Shown one piece after another: positions 28,495-36,975 of a DNA stretch of 64,000 bases; within the stretch, counting starts at the first letter, position 1, and every line of letters starts with the position of its first letter. The position numbers and the translations under genes are program-made. The stretch lies in the NCBI GenBank assembly GCA_023399055.1, contig JAEWQV010000014.1, positions 682,001 through 746,000 of the forward strand. The letters run 5' to 3'. The notes beneath the pieces are model-generated. The model saw only the letters and a program-made list of their open reading frames with translations, searched no databases and was not told the DNA's origin. The stretch comes from Bacillota bacterium (lineage in GTDB: Bacteria > Bacillota > Clostridia > Lachnospirales > Lachnospiraceae).

Positions 28495-30012
28495 TTACGT
28501 AATTGGTGCTGGATTAAAAATGCATAAATCGTTATATAATTTATATTGTTCTGCCCAAGGTTTCTTCCTTCCACTAGCTACATCCAGAATCATATGGAAC
28601 AGTTCTAAGCCTACTCCTTCAATACTGTCTTCTCCTGTAGCTATAGTACCTGCATTCACATCAATCAAATCCTTCCAGGAATCTTTGAGATTCGTTCGTG
28701 ATGAAACCTTGATAACAGGAGCTGCGGCCAAACCATAGGGTGTTCCCCGTCCTGTCATGAATACCTGAAGGGTGATGCCTGATGCCAGCTGCATCGGTCC
28801 ACATACAATATCACTTGCCGGTGTTGACGCATAGATTAAGCCCTTTTTGGCAGGCAGTTCTCCTGGAGATAACACTTCGACAATTGGAGAGGTACCTGAC
28901 TTAGCGATGGAGCCCATGGCTTTCTCAACGATATTGCTTAGTCCCCCTTTCTTATTACCCGGAGTAGGATTAGCACTGCGGTCTACCTCACCATTGATTA
29001 GATACCGGTCGTACCATTGCATCTCATTTGCCAGCTTCGTTACAACCTCATTACTGCAACATCTCTTGGCAAGAACATGAACCCCATCCCTAACCTCCGT
29101 AACTTCGGAAAACATAACCGTGGCACCTGCTTCCACAAGCATGTCGGAAGCATAACCGGCACTAGGATTGGCTGTTATACCCGAGAAGGCATCACTGCCA
29201 CCACATTGCATACCAATGCACAAATCAGATAGGGGAAGTATCTCTCTTTTTCTTTCATTCAAAATCTTAAGCTTTTCCTTTGCCATTTCCATAATAGCCT
29301 GTATCATAGCATGAAAGCCGTCAATTTCCTGAAGAACAATCACATTCTCTGCTGAAATATCACCTGCATCAATGAGCATCTCTACGGTAAGTTTCTCACA
29401 ACCCAGAGCAATCACCATAATTTCCCCACCGAAGTTAGGATTATGCACCAAATTTCTAAGTGCTCTAATGGGGATTACTGCTTCTGGTGCATTGATGGCA
29501 ACTCCACAGCCATAGGCATGATTAATGGGTACAACATCATCCACATTCGGAAAGCCGGGTAAAAGCTCTCGTTTTATTTTGTCAACTGCTACATTCAGCA
29601 CTCCTGTTACACATTGAACCGTTGTACTTATGGCCAGAATGTTCCTTGTCCCGGCATATCCACCATTTTTGTTTCGGTAACCCTCAAAGGTCCTGACTGG
29701 TGCTTTGGGTAATACTACCTTAGGTGCTTCGGTGAAGGTAAGTTCATCCACCTGTGGTGGTTCAGGTAAATTAAGCATCTTCTCATTGATCCAATCACCC
29801 TTTTTGATGTCTTTTATTGCATATCCAAGAATAACGCCATATCGAACTATTTCACCATTTGCAGGAATGTCCTTAAGTGCAATTTTATGTCCTTGCGGGA
29901 TTTCCTCCTTGGCTAATATGTTTTCCATCAGGGGAGTTCCTTGTCTGATGGTATCCACCGTAATGGCCACATTATCCTTCTCATTAATTCTAATTAATAA
30001 TGGTGTACTCAT
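28495..30012 (-). CDS. garD: galactarate dehydratase (GarD/UxaA family)
   Basis: Cytoplasmic dehydratase, 505 residues (E. coli GarD is 523). It should convert galactarate to 5-dehydro-4-deoxyglucarate. The N-terminal SAF-like domain (about 1-90) includes VAITVDTIRQGT and EEIPQGHKIALKDIPANGEIVRYG; the C-terminal UxaA-type core starts RNKNGGYAGTRNILAISTTVQC. Metal-binding signatures include NHAYGCGV, ALGCEK and GMQCGGSDAFSG, as in GarD/UxaA. Altronate dehydratase activity is the main alternative, but the gudD/garR/garK neighbours favour galactarate. It lies 16 bases after the DapA-type gene. Confidence 0.85.
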   Translation of the reverse strand: MSTPLLIRINEKDNVAITVDTIRQGTPLMENILAKEEIPQGHKIALKDIPANGEIVRYGVILGYAIKDIKKGDWINEKMLNLPEPPQVDELTFTEAPKVVLPKAPVRTFEGYRNKNGGYAGTRNILAISTTVQCVTGVLNVAVDKIKRELLPGFPNVDDVVPINHAYGCGVAINAPEAVIPIRALRNLVHNPNFGGEIMVIALGCEKLTVEMLIDAGDISAENVIVLQEIDGFHAMIQAIMEMAKEKLKILNERKREILPLSDLCIGMQCGGSDAFSGITANPSAGYASDMLVEAGATVMFSEVTEVRDGVHVLAKRCCSNEVVTKLANEMQWYDRYLINGEVDRSANPTPGNKKGGLSNIVEKAMGSIAKSGTSPIVEVLSPGELPAKKGLIYASTPASDIVCGPMQLASGITLQVFMTGRGTPYGLAAAPVIKVSSRTNLKDSWKDLIDVNAGTIATGEDSIEGVGLELFHMILDVASGRKKPWAEQYKLYNDLCIFNPAPIT

Positions 30013-30028
30013 GTCTACCTCAATCCAG

Positions 30029-30919
30029 TTAGATTAACTTCATCTCTGTTAATACATTCCTTAGCTTCTCTTTTTGTTCCGGGTTTAGTTCTGATATGGG
30101 TTCAAGACATTTACCAACCTCAAAGCCTCTCATTACTAATCCTTCCTTGATTACCGCAGGGAAGGTTCCCATATTGGTGGCAATTCTTAACGGTGCAAGG
30201 GTATACTGCGCTTCTAATGCCCCCTCTAAATCGCCCGTAATATATTTATCATAGATGTCAGCTGTAATTCTTGGAGCGATATTAGCACAGGAAGCAATTG
30301 CTCCTGTAGCTCCGTAACATAAGCCCGCATAGATTAAGGTATCTCTACCAATTAAAACGGAAAAATTATCATTATTTCTGGTTAATCTTATGTATTCTTC
30401 CGTATTTGTAAAATCACCTGTGCTATCTTTTACACCAACAATATTGTCAATTAAAGCTAGCTTAGCAATGGTCGAAGGCTCAACCGTTACATTTGTCTTT
30501 GGTTTGTTGTTATATATAATAATTGGTAAGCTTGTACTGTTAGCTATCTGCTTATAATGTTCATATATCTCGTCCTGTGTCTGTGATATGAACATCGGCG
30601 TGAGTACGGAAACTGCATCAACACCCACCTCCTCGGCAATTCTCACAAGCTCGATAACTCCTTTGGTTGTGATATGGTTCGCTCCTGCATATACCGGTAC
30701 TCTTCCGGCTGCCTCTTCTACCGCAACCTTTAATATGTATTTCACTTCTTCATTCGTAAATGCGTAAAACTCGCCAGTGGTACCCATTGGAAAGATACCA
30801 TGAACCCCTTCGTCAATTAAAAAACTTATCATCTGTCTGAAAACCGGTTCGTTAAATTTACCTTCGGGGGTAAATGGTGTAATGATTGGTGGAATTACTC
30901 CACGTGGTTTAAAATCCAT
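30029..30919 (-). CDS. DapA-family lyase, probable 5-dehydro-4-deoxyglucarate aldolase
   Basis: Cytoplasmic class I lyase of 296 residues, dihydrodipicolinate synthase superfamily. The Schiff-base lysine is K164 in IVGVKDSTGD, the catalytic tyrosine Y136 in IIIYNNKPKTN, and the substrate-binding GTTGE is at 46-50. In this operon the expected missing step is cleavage of 5-dehydro-4-deoxyglucarate to pyruvate and tartronate semialdehyde; E. coli uses the unrelated GarL. Since garR and garK follow the aldol route, this protein probably fills that role. The alternative is 5-dehydro-4-deoxyglucarate dehydratase (KdgD-like), giving 2-oxoglutarate semialdehyde, but no matching dehydrogenase is present. 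AAGGAGC precedes the ATG. Confidence 0.75.
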   Translation of the reverse strand: MDFKPRGVIPPIITPFTPEGKFNEPVFRQMISFLIDEGVHGIFPMGTTGEFYAFTNEEVKYILKVAVEEAAGRVPVYAGANHITTKGVIELVRIAEEVGVDAVSVLTPMFISQTQDEIYEHYKQIANSTSLPIIIYNNKPKTNVTVEPSTIAKLALIDNIVGVKDSTGDFTNTEEYIRLTRNNDNFSVLIGRDTLIYAGLCYGATGAIASCANIAPRITADIYDKYITGDLEGALEAQYTLAPLRIATNMGTFPAVIKEGLVMRGFEVGKCLEPISELNPEQKEKLRNVLTEMKLI

Positions 30920-30959
30920 ATATGCTCCTTTTATTTAGTGCGTCTATTGTGCTGTTCTT

Positions 30960-32285
30960 CTATCTAACCATACAAGGCTTCTTAGGATCAAACTTCCATC
31001 CAGGAATTAAGTACTGCATACCAATTGCATCATTCCTTGCCCCAAGACAATTTTTCTTATATAACTCATGTGCATATAGAACCTTTTCCATATCGATTTC
31101 TATACCAAGTCCGGGTTTCTTCGGTACTTCAATGCATCCATCTACAATGGGCATAGGCTCTTTGGTCAGATTCTCGATACCTTCCTGCCAAATCCAGTGG
31201 GTATCGATCGCATTAATATTACCTGGCACCGCAGCGGCTGTATGTACTACCATAGCAAGAGATATATCAAAATGATTATTCGAATGACAGCCCCAGGTCA
31301 ATCCAAAGTCCTTGCACATCTGTCCAACTCTTACTGATCCAGACATAGTCCAAAAATGAGGATCTGCCAACGGAATGTCAACAGACTGTAAGGCTAAGGA
31401 ATGTGTCATCTCTCTCCAGTCTGTGGCAATCATGTTAGTGGCTGTAGGTAACCCTGTTGCACGCCTGAATTCTGCCAGAACTTCACGTCCGGAAAATACT
31501 CCTTCTGCACCACACGGATCTTCACAATAGGTCAGTATTCCATGCTTATCCTTACATAATTCAATTGCATCCTTTAGCAACCATCCACCATTCGGGTCAA
31601 GGGTAATTCTTGCCTCTGGAAAAGCAGCCTTTAAAGCTTTTACAGCTTCCATCTCTTCCTTACCAGTTAATACACCACCCTTTAATTTAAAGTCAGAAAA
31701 TCCATAACGTTCTTTTGTGGCCTTTGCTAAGGCAACAATCGTTTCAGGTGTCATTGCTTCCTCGTGACGAATACGATACCATTCGCAGCCCGCATCCGGA
31801 TAACAGTCATAAGGGAGATCTGTCTTCCTACGATCAGCTATATAAAATAAATAACTTAACATTCTTACCTTATCTCTTTGCATTCCTTCACCTAAAAGGG
31901 ATGCTACTGGAACTCCTAAATGCTTTCCTAATAGGTCAAGTAAGGGTGCTTCGATTGCTGTAACTACATGCACTCCGGTTCTTAAGTCAAAGGTCTGTGC
32001 TCCTCGCACATCCTCTTCATTACCTTGAAGGGATTCTTTTACTTTTAAAAGTGTGTTTTTATAATCTCCAATGCTTGTACCTACTACTAAAGGGATGGAA
32101 GCCTCTAATGCCTGTGTAATCTTCTCACCGCCCGGAACCTCACCAAGTCCTTTTTCCCCGTTACTATCGGTTAATATGACAATATTTCTTGTAAAGAAGG
32201 GGGAGTGAGCACCGCTAAGATTAAGAAGCATACTATCCTTGCCGGCTACCGGATATACTTCCATTTTCTGAATCGTTGGTGTCAT
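30960..32285 (-). CDS. gudD: glucarate dehydratase (enolase superfamily)
   Basis: Cytoplasmic Mg-dependent dehydratase, 441 residues (E. coli GudD is 446). It turns D-glucarate into 5-dehydro-4-deoxyglucarate. The catalytic KxK appears in FSDFKLKGG, metal ligands in TLDPNGGW, YCEDPCG and PTATNMIATDW, and the catalytic His in CHSNNHFDISLA. All match the glucarate dehydratase subgroup. It is the second gene of the operon; GAGAGG precedes the ATG, 21 bases after garR. Confidence 0.93.
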   Translation of the reverse strand: MTPTIQKMEVYPVAGKDSMLLNLSGAHSPFFTRNIVILTDSNGEKGLGEVPGGEKITQALEASIPLVVGTSIGDYKNTLLKVKESLQGNEEDVRGAQTFDLRTGVHVVTAIEAPLLDLLGKHLGVPVASLLGEGMQRDKVRMLSYLFYIADRRKTDLPYDCYPDAGCEWYRIRHEEAMTPETIVALAKATKERYGFSDFKLKGGVLTGKEEMEAVKALKAAFPEARITLDPNGGWLLKDAIELCKDKHGILTYCEDPCGAEGVFSGREVLAEFRRATGLPTATNMIATDWREMTHSLALQSVDIPLADPHFWTMSGSVRVGQMCKDFGLTWGCHSNNHFDISLAMVVHTAAAVPGNINAIDTHWIWQEGIENLTKEPMPIVDGCIEVPKKPGLGIEIDMEKVLYAHELYKKNCLGARNDAIGMQYLIPGWKFDPKKPCMVR

Positions 32286-32306
32286 TGTTAATCCTCTCTA
32301 ATCCTG

Positions 32307-33191
32307 TTATTTTTCAACTGTTATGTTTGACAGCTTTTCATAATACTTTACAATGCTGCAATGATCTTCTTTTTCATGCCCATCTGCTTTTAAGGCCTGC
32401 ATAATCTCCATAACCTGTGAAGTTAACGGAAGGGGAGCACTTACCGCATGGGATGCATTTAATGCGTTGTTCAAATCCTTAATATGTAACTCAATACGGA
32501 AACCTGGGTCAAACTTTCTTGCAAGAACAAGGGGAGCTTTTGCATCTAAGACAGTGGAACCTGCCAGACCGCCACGAATTGCCTGATAAACCAATTCAGG
32601 ATCAGCACCTGCCTTTTTAGCAAGCGTTAGCGCTTCGGACATCGCTGCAATGTTCAGAGCAACAATAATTTGGTTTGATAGCTTTGCTATATTACCTGCA
32701 CCTAATTCGCCTACATATACTACTGTGCCTGCCATTACCATTAACAAGTCATGATATTTATCAAAGGTCTCTTTTTTACCTCCAACCATTACAGAAAGTG
32801 TTCCGTCTATTGCTTTTGGTTCCCCTCCACTTACGGGGGCATCCATCAATTCAATCCCTTTCATTGCAAGCTCTGCTCCTATTGCTCTACTTTCAACAGG
32901 ATCAATAGAGCTCATATCAATGATAACTGTACCCTGTTTTGCAGTATCCGAAATACCATTTTCACCTAATGCAACATTTTTTACATGGGGTGAATTAGGT
33001 AACATAGTAATTATAACATCACACTCTTTTGCAACTTCCGCACCGTTAACCGCAGACTTTGCTCCTAAAGCAACAACCTCATTAACCGCTGCTTGGTTAA
33101 AGTCGCATACTAGAAGCTCATGCCCTGCTTTTAATAAATTTTTACTCATGGGTTTGCCCATGATACCTAAGCCAATAAATCCCAGCTTCAT
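32307..33191 (-). CDS. garR: tartronate semialdehyde reductase (GarR)
   Basis: NAD(P)-dependent beta-hydroxyacid dehydrogenase, 294 residues, reduces tartronate semialdehyde to D-glycerate. Rossmann motif MKLGFIGLGIMGKPMSKNLLKAG, signature DAPVSGGEPKA and catalytic lysine region GAGNIAKLSNQIIVALNIAA are all present. AGGAGG is 7 bases before the ATG at 33191; the longer upstream frame has no site. It is the first gene of the minus-strand operon, so the promoter must lie in 33192-33623. Confidence 0.92.
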   Translation of the reverse strand: MKLGFIGLGIMGKPMSKNLLKAGHELLVCDFNQAAVNEVVALGAKSAVNGAEVAKECDVIITMLPNSPHVKNVALGENGISDTAKQGTVIIDMSSIDPVESRAIGAELAMKGIELMDAPVSGGEPKAIDGTLSVMVGGKKETFDKYHDLLMVMAGTVVYVGELGAGNIAKLSNQIIVALNIAAMSEALTLAKKAGADPELVYQAIRGGLAGSTVLDAKAPLVLARKFDPGFRIELHIKDLNNALNASHAVSAPLPLTSQVMEIMQALKADGHEKEDHCSIVKYYEKLSNITVEK

Positions 33192-33623
33192 ATCATTACC
33201 TCCTGTGCCTATATTGTTTAAAGTATATTTAACCAAGAAATCGAACTCCTTGTCATATTCCACATTATATACCTTGGTGATATTGAATACTATTGACACA
33301 AAATATAATTCACACCTATACATTTTGTACAAAAGCAGTAAGCTTTCATATTGTGAAATATTAGTTTCATCATTTCATTCACTTATTTCAATTTGTAATA
33401 AATGAAATCTTTTCTCCAATTCTTTCAAATATAATTTCACAATATGCAACTTTTACAATCTTCTCATAAAAGACTTATCAGATTAGCAGATTTGTCGATA
33501 GATAATTTCGTCTCTTTTGTATAAGATTATTATATAAGAAAATATCCCCCACCATTGCTGGAGGGGGGTATCTTTTGGCCCGATTACCATTCTATTATAA
33601 CATAACACATGTGGAGGTTAAAG
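33192..33623. promoter_or_regulatory. divergent control region between garR operon and garK
   Basis: 432 bases without a gene. It contains a 13-base motif in two opposite copies, CATATTGTGAAAT at 33347-33359 and ATTTCACAATATG at 33434-33446, good candidates for regulator sites. A TTGACA...TATACA pair (33293-33322, 18-base spacer) faces garK. A TATATAATG element on the minus strand near 33264-33270 could be the garR -10. No TGGCAC-N5-TTGC sigma54 element was found. A C/G-rich hairpin follows at 33543-33573. Confidence 0.55.
33543..33573 (+). terminator. hairpin before garK, possible attenuator
   Basis: ATATCCCCC pairs with GGGGGGTAT (one U-G pair that forms only in plus-strand RNA), followed by CTTTTGG. 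It lies 50 bases before the garK ATG, in the path of any transcript started further upstream. Confidence 0.4.
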
Positions 33624-34748
33624 ATGAAGAAGTGCATTATCATTCCCGATTCCTTTAAGGGAACCATGAGTTCCATTGAAATTTGTGAAATTATGAGTAC
33701 AAAGGTGAAAGACCACTATCCGGATTGTGAGACAATCACTATACCAGTCGCAGATGGCGGTGAAGGTACCGTAGATTGCTTTCTGCATGCGATTCACGCA
33801 AAGAAAATTCCAGTTAAAATATCAGGTCCCTACAACGAACCTTTGGAGGGTTACTATGCCAGACAGGGTAATACAGCCATTATTGAGATGGCGCAGGCAT
33901 GTGGGTTACCCTTAGTAGAAGGCAATAAAAATCCTGCCCTAACAACCACTTACGGTGCAGGTCTTACGATTAAAAAGGCCGTAGAAGATGGCTGTACAGA
34001 TATTATCATCGGCCTCGGAGGCAGTTGTACCAATGATGCCGGAGTTGGTGCAGCGTGTGCAGTAGGTGTGAAATTTTACGATCAAGAGGGTGTTGAGTTT
34101 TTACCTACTGGTAATACCTTATCTGCAATTAGCAAAATCGATCTATCAAAGGCACAGCAGCTCCTTCGCAATTGTAATGTAACTGCAATGTGTGATATTG
34201 ATAATCCTATGTTTGGAACAAGTGGGGCTGCTTATGTCTTTGGGCCTCAAAAGGGAGCAGACGAAACCATGGTAAAGGAATTAGATGACAACCTAAGAGC
34301 GCTCTCACAAACAGTTATTGATAATCTTGGTATTGATATATCAAACATCCCAGGTGCGGGAGCTGCAGGTGCTATGGGTGCAGGAATTGTAGCTTTCTTC
34401 GGAGGTACCTTAAAATCAGGAATCCATACCATTCTTGATTTAATACAATTTGACGAACTTCTTGAGAGTACAGATATAGTATTCACCGGAGAAGGTAGAA
34501 TTGATGGCCAAAGCTTAAGGGGTAAGGTTGTCATAGGGATTGCTGAACGTGCAAAGAGAAAAAACGTACCAGTAATAGCAATTGTAGGAGCTGTAGGCGA
34601 AGACGCTGAACAATCTTACTCTATGGGTGTTAGCACAATCTTTAGTATCAATCGTGCTGCTGTTGATTTTGAGATATCTAGACATCACAGCAAAGAAAAC
34701 CTGGCTGCAACTATGGATTCCTTAATGCGCTTTCATAAGGTAATATAA
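33624..34748 (+). CDS. garK: glycerate 2-kinase (GarK family)
   Basis: Cytoplasmic kinase, 374 residues. It phosphorylates D-glycerate (to 2-phosphoglycerate in GarK-type enzymes), ending the aldarate route. Hallmarks: IIPDSFKGTMSS, PVADGGEGTVDCF, GLGGSCTNDAGVGAACA and VFTGEGRIDGQSLRGKV, all as in the GarK/GlxK family. GGAGG with a 6-base gap decides the ATG at 33624. It is divergent from the garR operon and shares its control region. Confidence 0.92.
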   Translation: MKKCIIIPDSFKGTMSSIEICEIMSTKVKDHYPDCETITIPVADGGEGTVDCFLHAIHAKKIPVKISGPYNEPLEGYYARQGNTAIIEMAQACGLPLVEGNKNPALTTTYGAGLTIKKAVEDGCTDIIIGLGGSCTNDAGVGAACAVGVKFYDQEGVEFLPTGNTLSAISKIDLSKAQQLLRNCNVTAMCDIDNPMFGTSGAAYVFGPQKGADETMVKELDDNLRALSQTVIDNLGIDISNIPGAGAAGAMGAGIVAFFGGTLKSGIHTILDLIQFDELLESTDIVFTGEGRIDGQSLRGKVVIGIAERAKRKNVPVIAIVGAVGEDAEQSYSMGVSTIFSINRAAVDFEISRHHSKENLAATMDSLMRFHKVI

Positions 34749-34900
34749 ATTGATTTTATCAAGATCTTTTAGAAATTATTATGATATAAAGAATGCGGAA
34801 TGAGGTATGTAAGCTTACTTACAAATACCGATTGGAGTAACATGATCATGAACACGTTTTTTGTTCATGAAATAATAGATTTCGCAAGCATGGAGGTAAC
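34749..34900 (+). promoter_or_regulatory. two palindromes before the D-2-hydroxyacid dehydrogenase gene
   Basis: GTAAGCTTAC (34809-34818) is a perfect 10-base palindrome. TCATGAAC / GTTCATGA (34846-34853, 34863-34870) is a perfect inverted repeat around ACGTTTTTT. They may be operators or an RNA hairpin in the leader. Confidence 0.4.
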
Positions 34901-35836
34901 ATGAAAAAGGTTGTAATAGCAGTAAGCAATATTTCGAACATAAATCCAGAGGCAAAGTCTCGATTAGAAAGTGCAGGCTTTTCCGTAGAGGAGTATGCGG
35001 ATACCTTATTACTCTCACAAAAAGAACTTATTTCTCTTTTACATCAAGCTGATGCTGTAATTGCAGGCTTAGAGTCCTATCCCGAGGAGGTACTGACCAG
35101 TCTTCCCTCTCTAAAGTTAATAGCAAGACGTGGCGTGGGTGTCGACAATATCGATATGGAAGCTGCAAAAAGTTTAGGTATAACCGTTACACGAACTGCA
35201 GGGCTTGTGGGCATCGCTGTAGCAGAATTAGTTATGGGCTATCTGTTGGAGCATTCCAGAATGCTGTCTCTACATAATACGGAAATGAAAAACAATACCT
35301 GGAACAGACATTTGGCAGAGGGTGTTAACGGGAAGACCTTGGGATTAGTTGGTTTTGGCAGCATTGCCCGAGAAGTGGCTGTGAGGGCAAATGCTTTTGG
35401 CATGAAGGTTGTATGCTATTATCGTCATAGAGATACTGCTATCGAAAAAGAGTATGCTGTACAATATATTGATTTTAAAACATTAATTAATACCAGTGAT
35501 TATATCTCAATTAATGTACCTCTGACCAATGAAACTACTGGTATGTTTCACCGGGAGATTTTTCAGAAAATGAAAAATACAGCGGTAATTATTAATACAG
35601 CTCGAAGCAAAATTATAAATACCGTTGATTTGGTGAACGCTTTGCAAAATCAAGAAATCGGTGGAGCTTACATCGACGTTTTTGACAACGAACCCTATCA
35701 TGATGGTGAACTTATGTCCTGTGACAATGCTTTTCTCACTCCTCATATCGGGACCTTTACCAAAAGCACTTTTCAGGCAATGAATAGCAGATGCATTGAC
35801 CAGGTCATTGAATTCTTTAACGTGCAAGGAAAATAG
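34901..35836 (+). CDS. D-isomer-specific 2-hydroxyacid dehydrogenase
   Basis: NAD-dependent dehydrogenase, 311 residues. The family features are visible: LIARRGVGVDNID, Rossmann GLVGFGSIAREVA, catalytic Arg in INTARS, Glu in DVFDNEP and His in TPHIGTFT. The gene follows garK by 152 bases with GGAGG before its ATG. Likely substrates in this setting are hydroxypyruvate, glyoxylate or another acid linked to glycerate; a phosphoglycerate-dehydrogenase-like role is possible, but there is no ACT domain. Confidence 0.85.
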   Translation: MKKVVIAVSNISNINPEAKSRLESAGFSVEEYADTLLLSQKELISLLHQADAVIAGLESYPEEVLTSLPSLKLIARRGVGVDNIDMEAAKSLGITVTRTAGLVGIAVAELVMGYLLEHSRMLSLHNTEMKNNTWNRHLAEGVNGKTLGLVGFGSIAREVAVRANAFGMKVVCYYRHRDTAIEKEYAVQYIDFKTLINTSDYISINVPLTNETTGMFHREIFQKMKNTAVIINTARSKIINTVDLVNALQNQEIGGAYIDVFDNEPYHDGELMSCDNAFLTPHIGTFTKSTFQAMNSRCIDQVIEFFNVQGK

Positions 35837-35881
35837 TAATCAATAGTTCTTCAATTTGCATTAAATAGGGTACTAAATAGG

Positions 35882-35948
35882 ATACACCAATAGGAGGCAA
35901 AACATAGTTCATTCTCATTGAACTATGTTTTGCCTCCTATTGGTGTAT
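35882..35948. repeat. perfect 30-bp inverted repeat between convergent genes
   Basis: Arms 35882-35911 and 35919-35948 are exact reverse complements with a 7-base loop TTCTCAT. The left arm contains AATAGGAGGCAAAAC. No T-run follows on either side. The site lies between the plus-strand dehydrogenase and the minus-strand AEC gene and may act as a two-way terminator. Confidence 0.9.
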
Positions 35949-35971
35949 AGAGTCATTGAGATAACGAATTA

Positions 35972-36880
35972 TTATATTAACAACATTAGAAGTGGAACTG
36001 TAAGTAAGGATAACATGGTCGTTACAAAAACACACTTTGACGCAAAATCAACATCTGCTTGGTATTTTGCAGCAAGCAAGGCTGTGGTTGTGCCAACGGG
36101 CATAGCAGTTAGTAATAAGGCTACCCCTGATATAGTTGCATCCAGATGAAAAATAGATACAATACCTATCGTCATCAAAGGTAATAATATCAGACGAACT
36201 ACAGCCACAAACAAAACCGATTTATCAAATATCTTTCTGATATTCACATCCGCCAGTACTGCTCCTACAATAATCATAGATATCGGCGATACTGTGCTTC
36301 CTATTTTATCAATAGAATAATCAATAAAATACGGTAATTCAACTGAGAACAAGCACCGAAGTAACCCTAGTTCTACTGCAATTATGTTAGGATTTAATAA
36401 TACATTTTTCCATTTGGTCTTTGCATCCGTCTTTTCAAATAGGGAGATACCCACCGACCACATAAAGATTCGATTTGGTATCAAAAAGAAGGAAGCATAG
36501 AATAATCCCAGCTCTCCCAGAACTTCACCCGCTAAAGGTAATCCAGCAAATCCAGCATTATTGACAACGGTACCATATTGCATAATACTTCTTTTGCTGA
36601 AGGGATATTTCCTATATAATATTTTTCCAAGTAATAAGGCCATCATGGCAATTGCAAAGGCAATCCCCGTTATAGTTCCTACTTTAATAAGTACATCTGA
36701 AGTTAATTTCTGTTGAAAGGAACTAAAAATCATACACGGCATCAAAATCTGTAATACGAAGTCAATGTATTTATTTTGATTTTCTTTTGTGATTAACCCT
36801 TTTCGCTTCACATATACGCCAACCACTATGTATACAAAAATAACCGCTTGTATATTCAATAATCTGATAAACCCAACCAT
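35972..36880 (-). CDS. AEC-family transporter
   Basis: Membrane carrier, 302 residues, about 10 helices in two inverted halves. The opening VGVYVKRKGLITKENQNKYIDFVLQILMPCMIFSSFQ, the YGTVVNNAGFAGLPLAGEVLG stretch and the final LLTAMPVGTTTALLAAKYQADVDFASKCVFVTTMLSLLTVP are typical of auxin-efflux-carrier/malonate-type transporters. AAAGGTGG precedes the ATG at 36880. Export or uptake of an organic acid is likely; a link to the adjacent hydroxyacid genes is possible but the genes are convergent. Confidence 0.85.
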   Translation of the reverse strand: MVGFIRLLNIQAVIFVYIVVGVYVKRKGLITKENQNKYIDFVLQILMPCMIFSSFQQKLTSDVLIKVGTITGIAFAIAMMALLLGKILYRKYPFSKRSIMQYGTVVNNAGFAGLPLAGEVLGELGLFYASFFLIPNRIFMWSVGISLFEKTDAKTKWKNVLLNPNIIAVELGLLRCLFSVELPYFIDYSIDKIGSTVSPISMIIVGAVLADVNIRKIFDKSVLFVAVVRLILLPLMTIGIVSIFHLDATISGVALLLTAMPVGTTTALLAAKYQADVDFASKCVFVTTMLSLLTVPLLMLLI

Positions 36881-36975
36881 GATGTAACCACCTTTTGTCG
36901 TTTTTGCTCTGTCTATTAAAATACATGATGTAAATGCATTAAGCAATCGTAATATTATCCTTTAATAAATAATTA

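Noticed and set aside
33192..33623. Sigma54 (-24/-12) promoter for the aldarate genes
   Set aside because: Looked for TGGCAC-N5-TTGC on both strands and found nothing convincing, in line with the regulator lacking GAFTGA.
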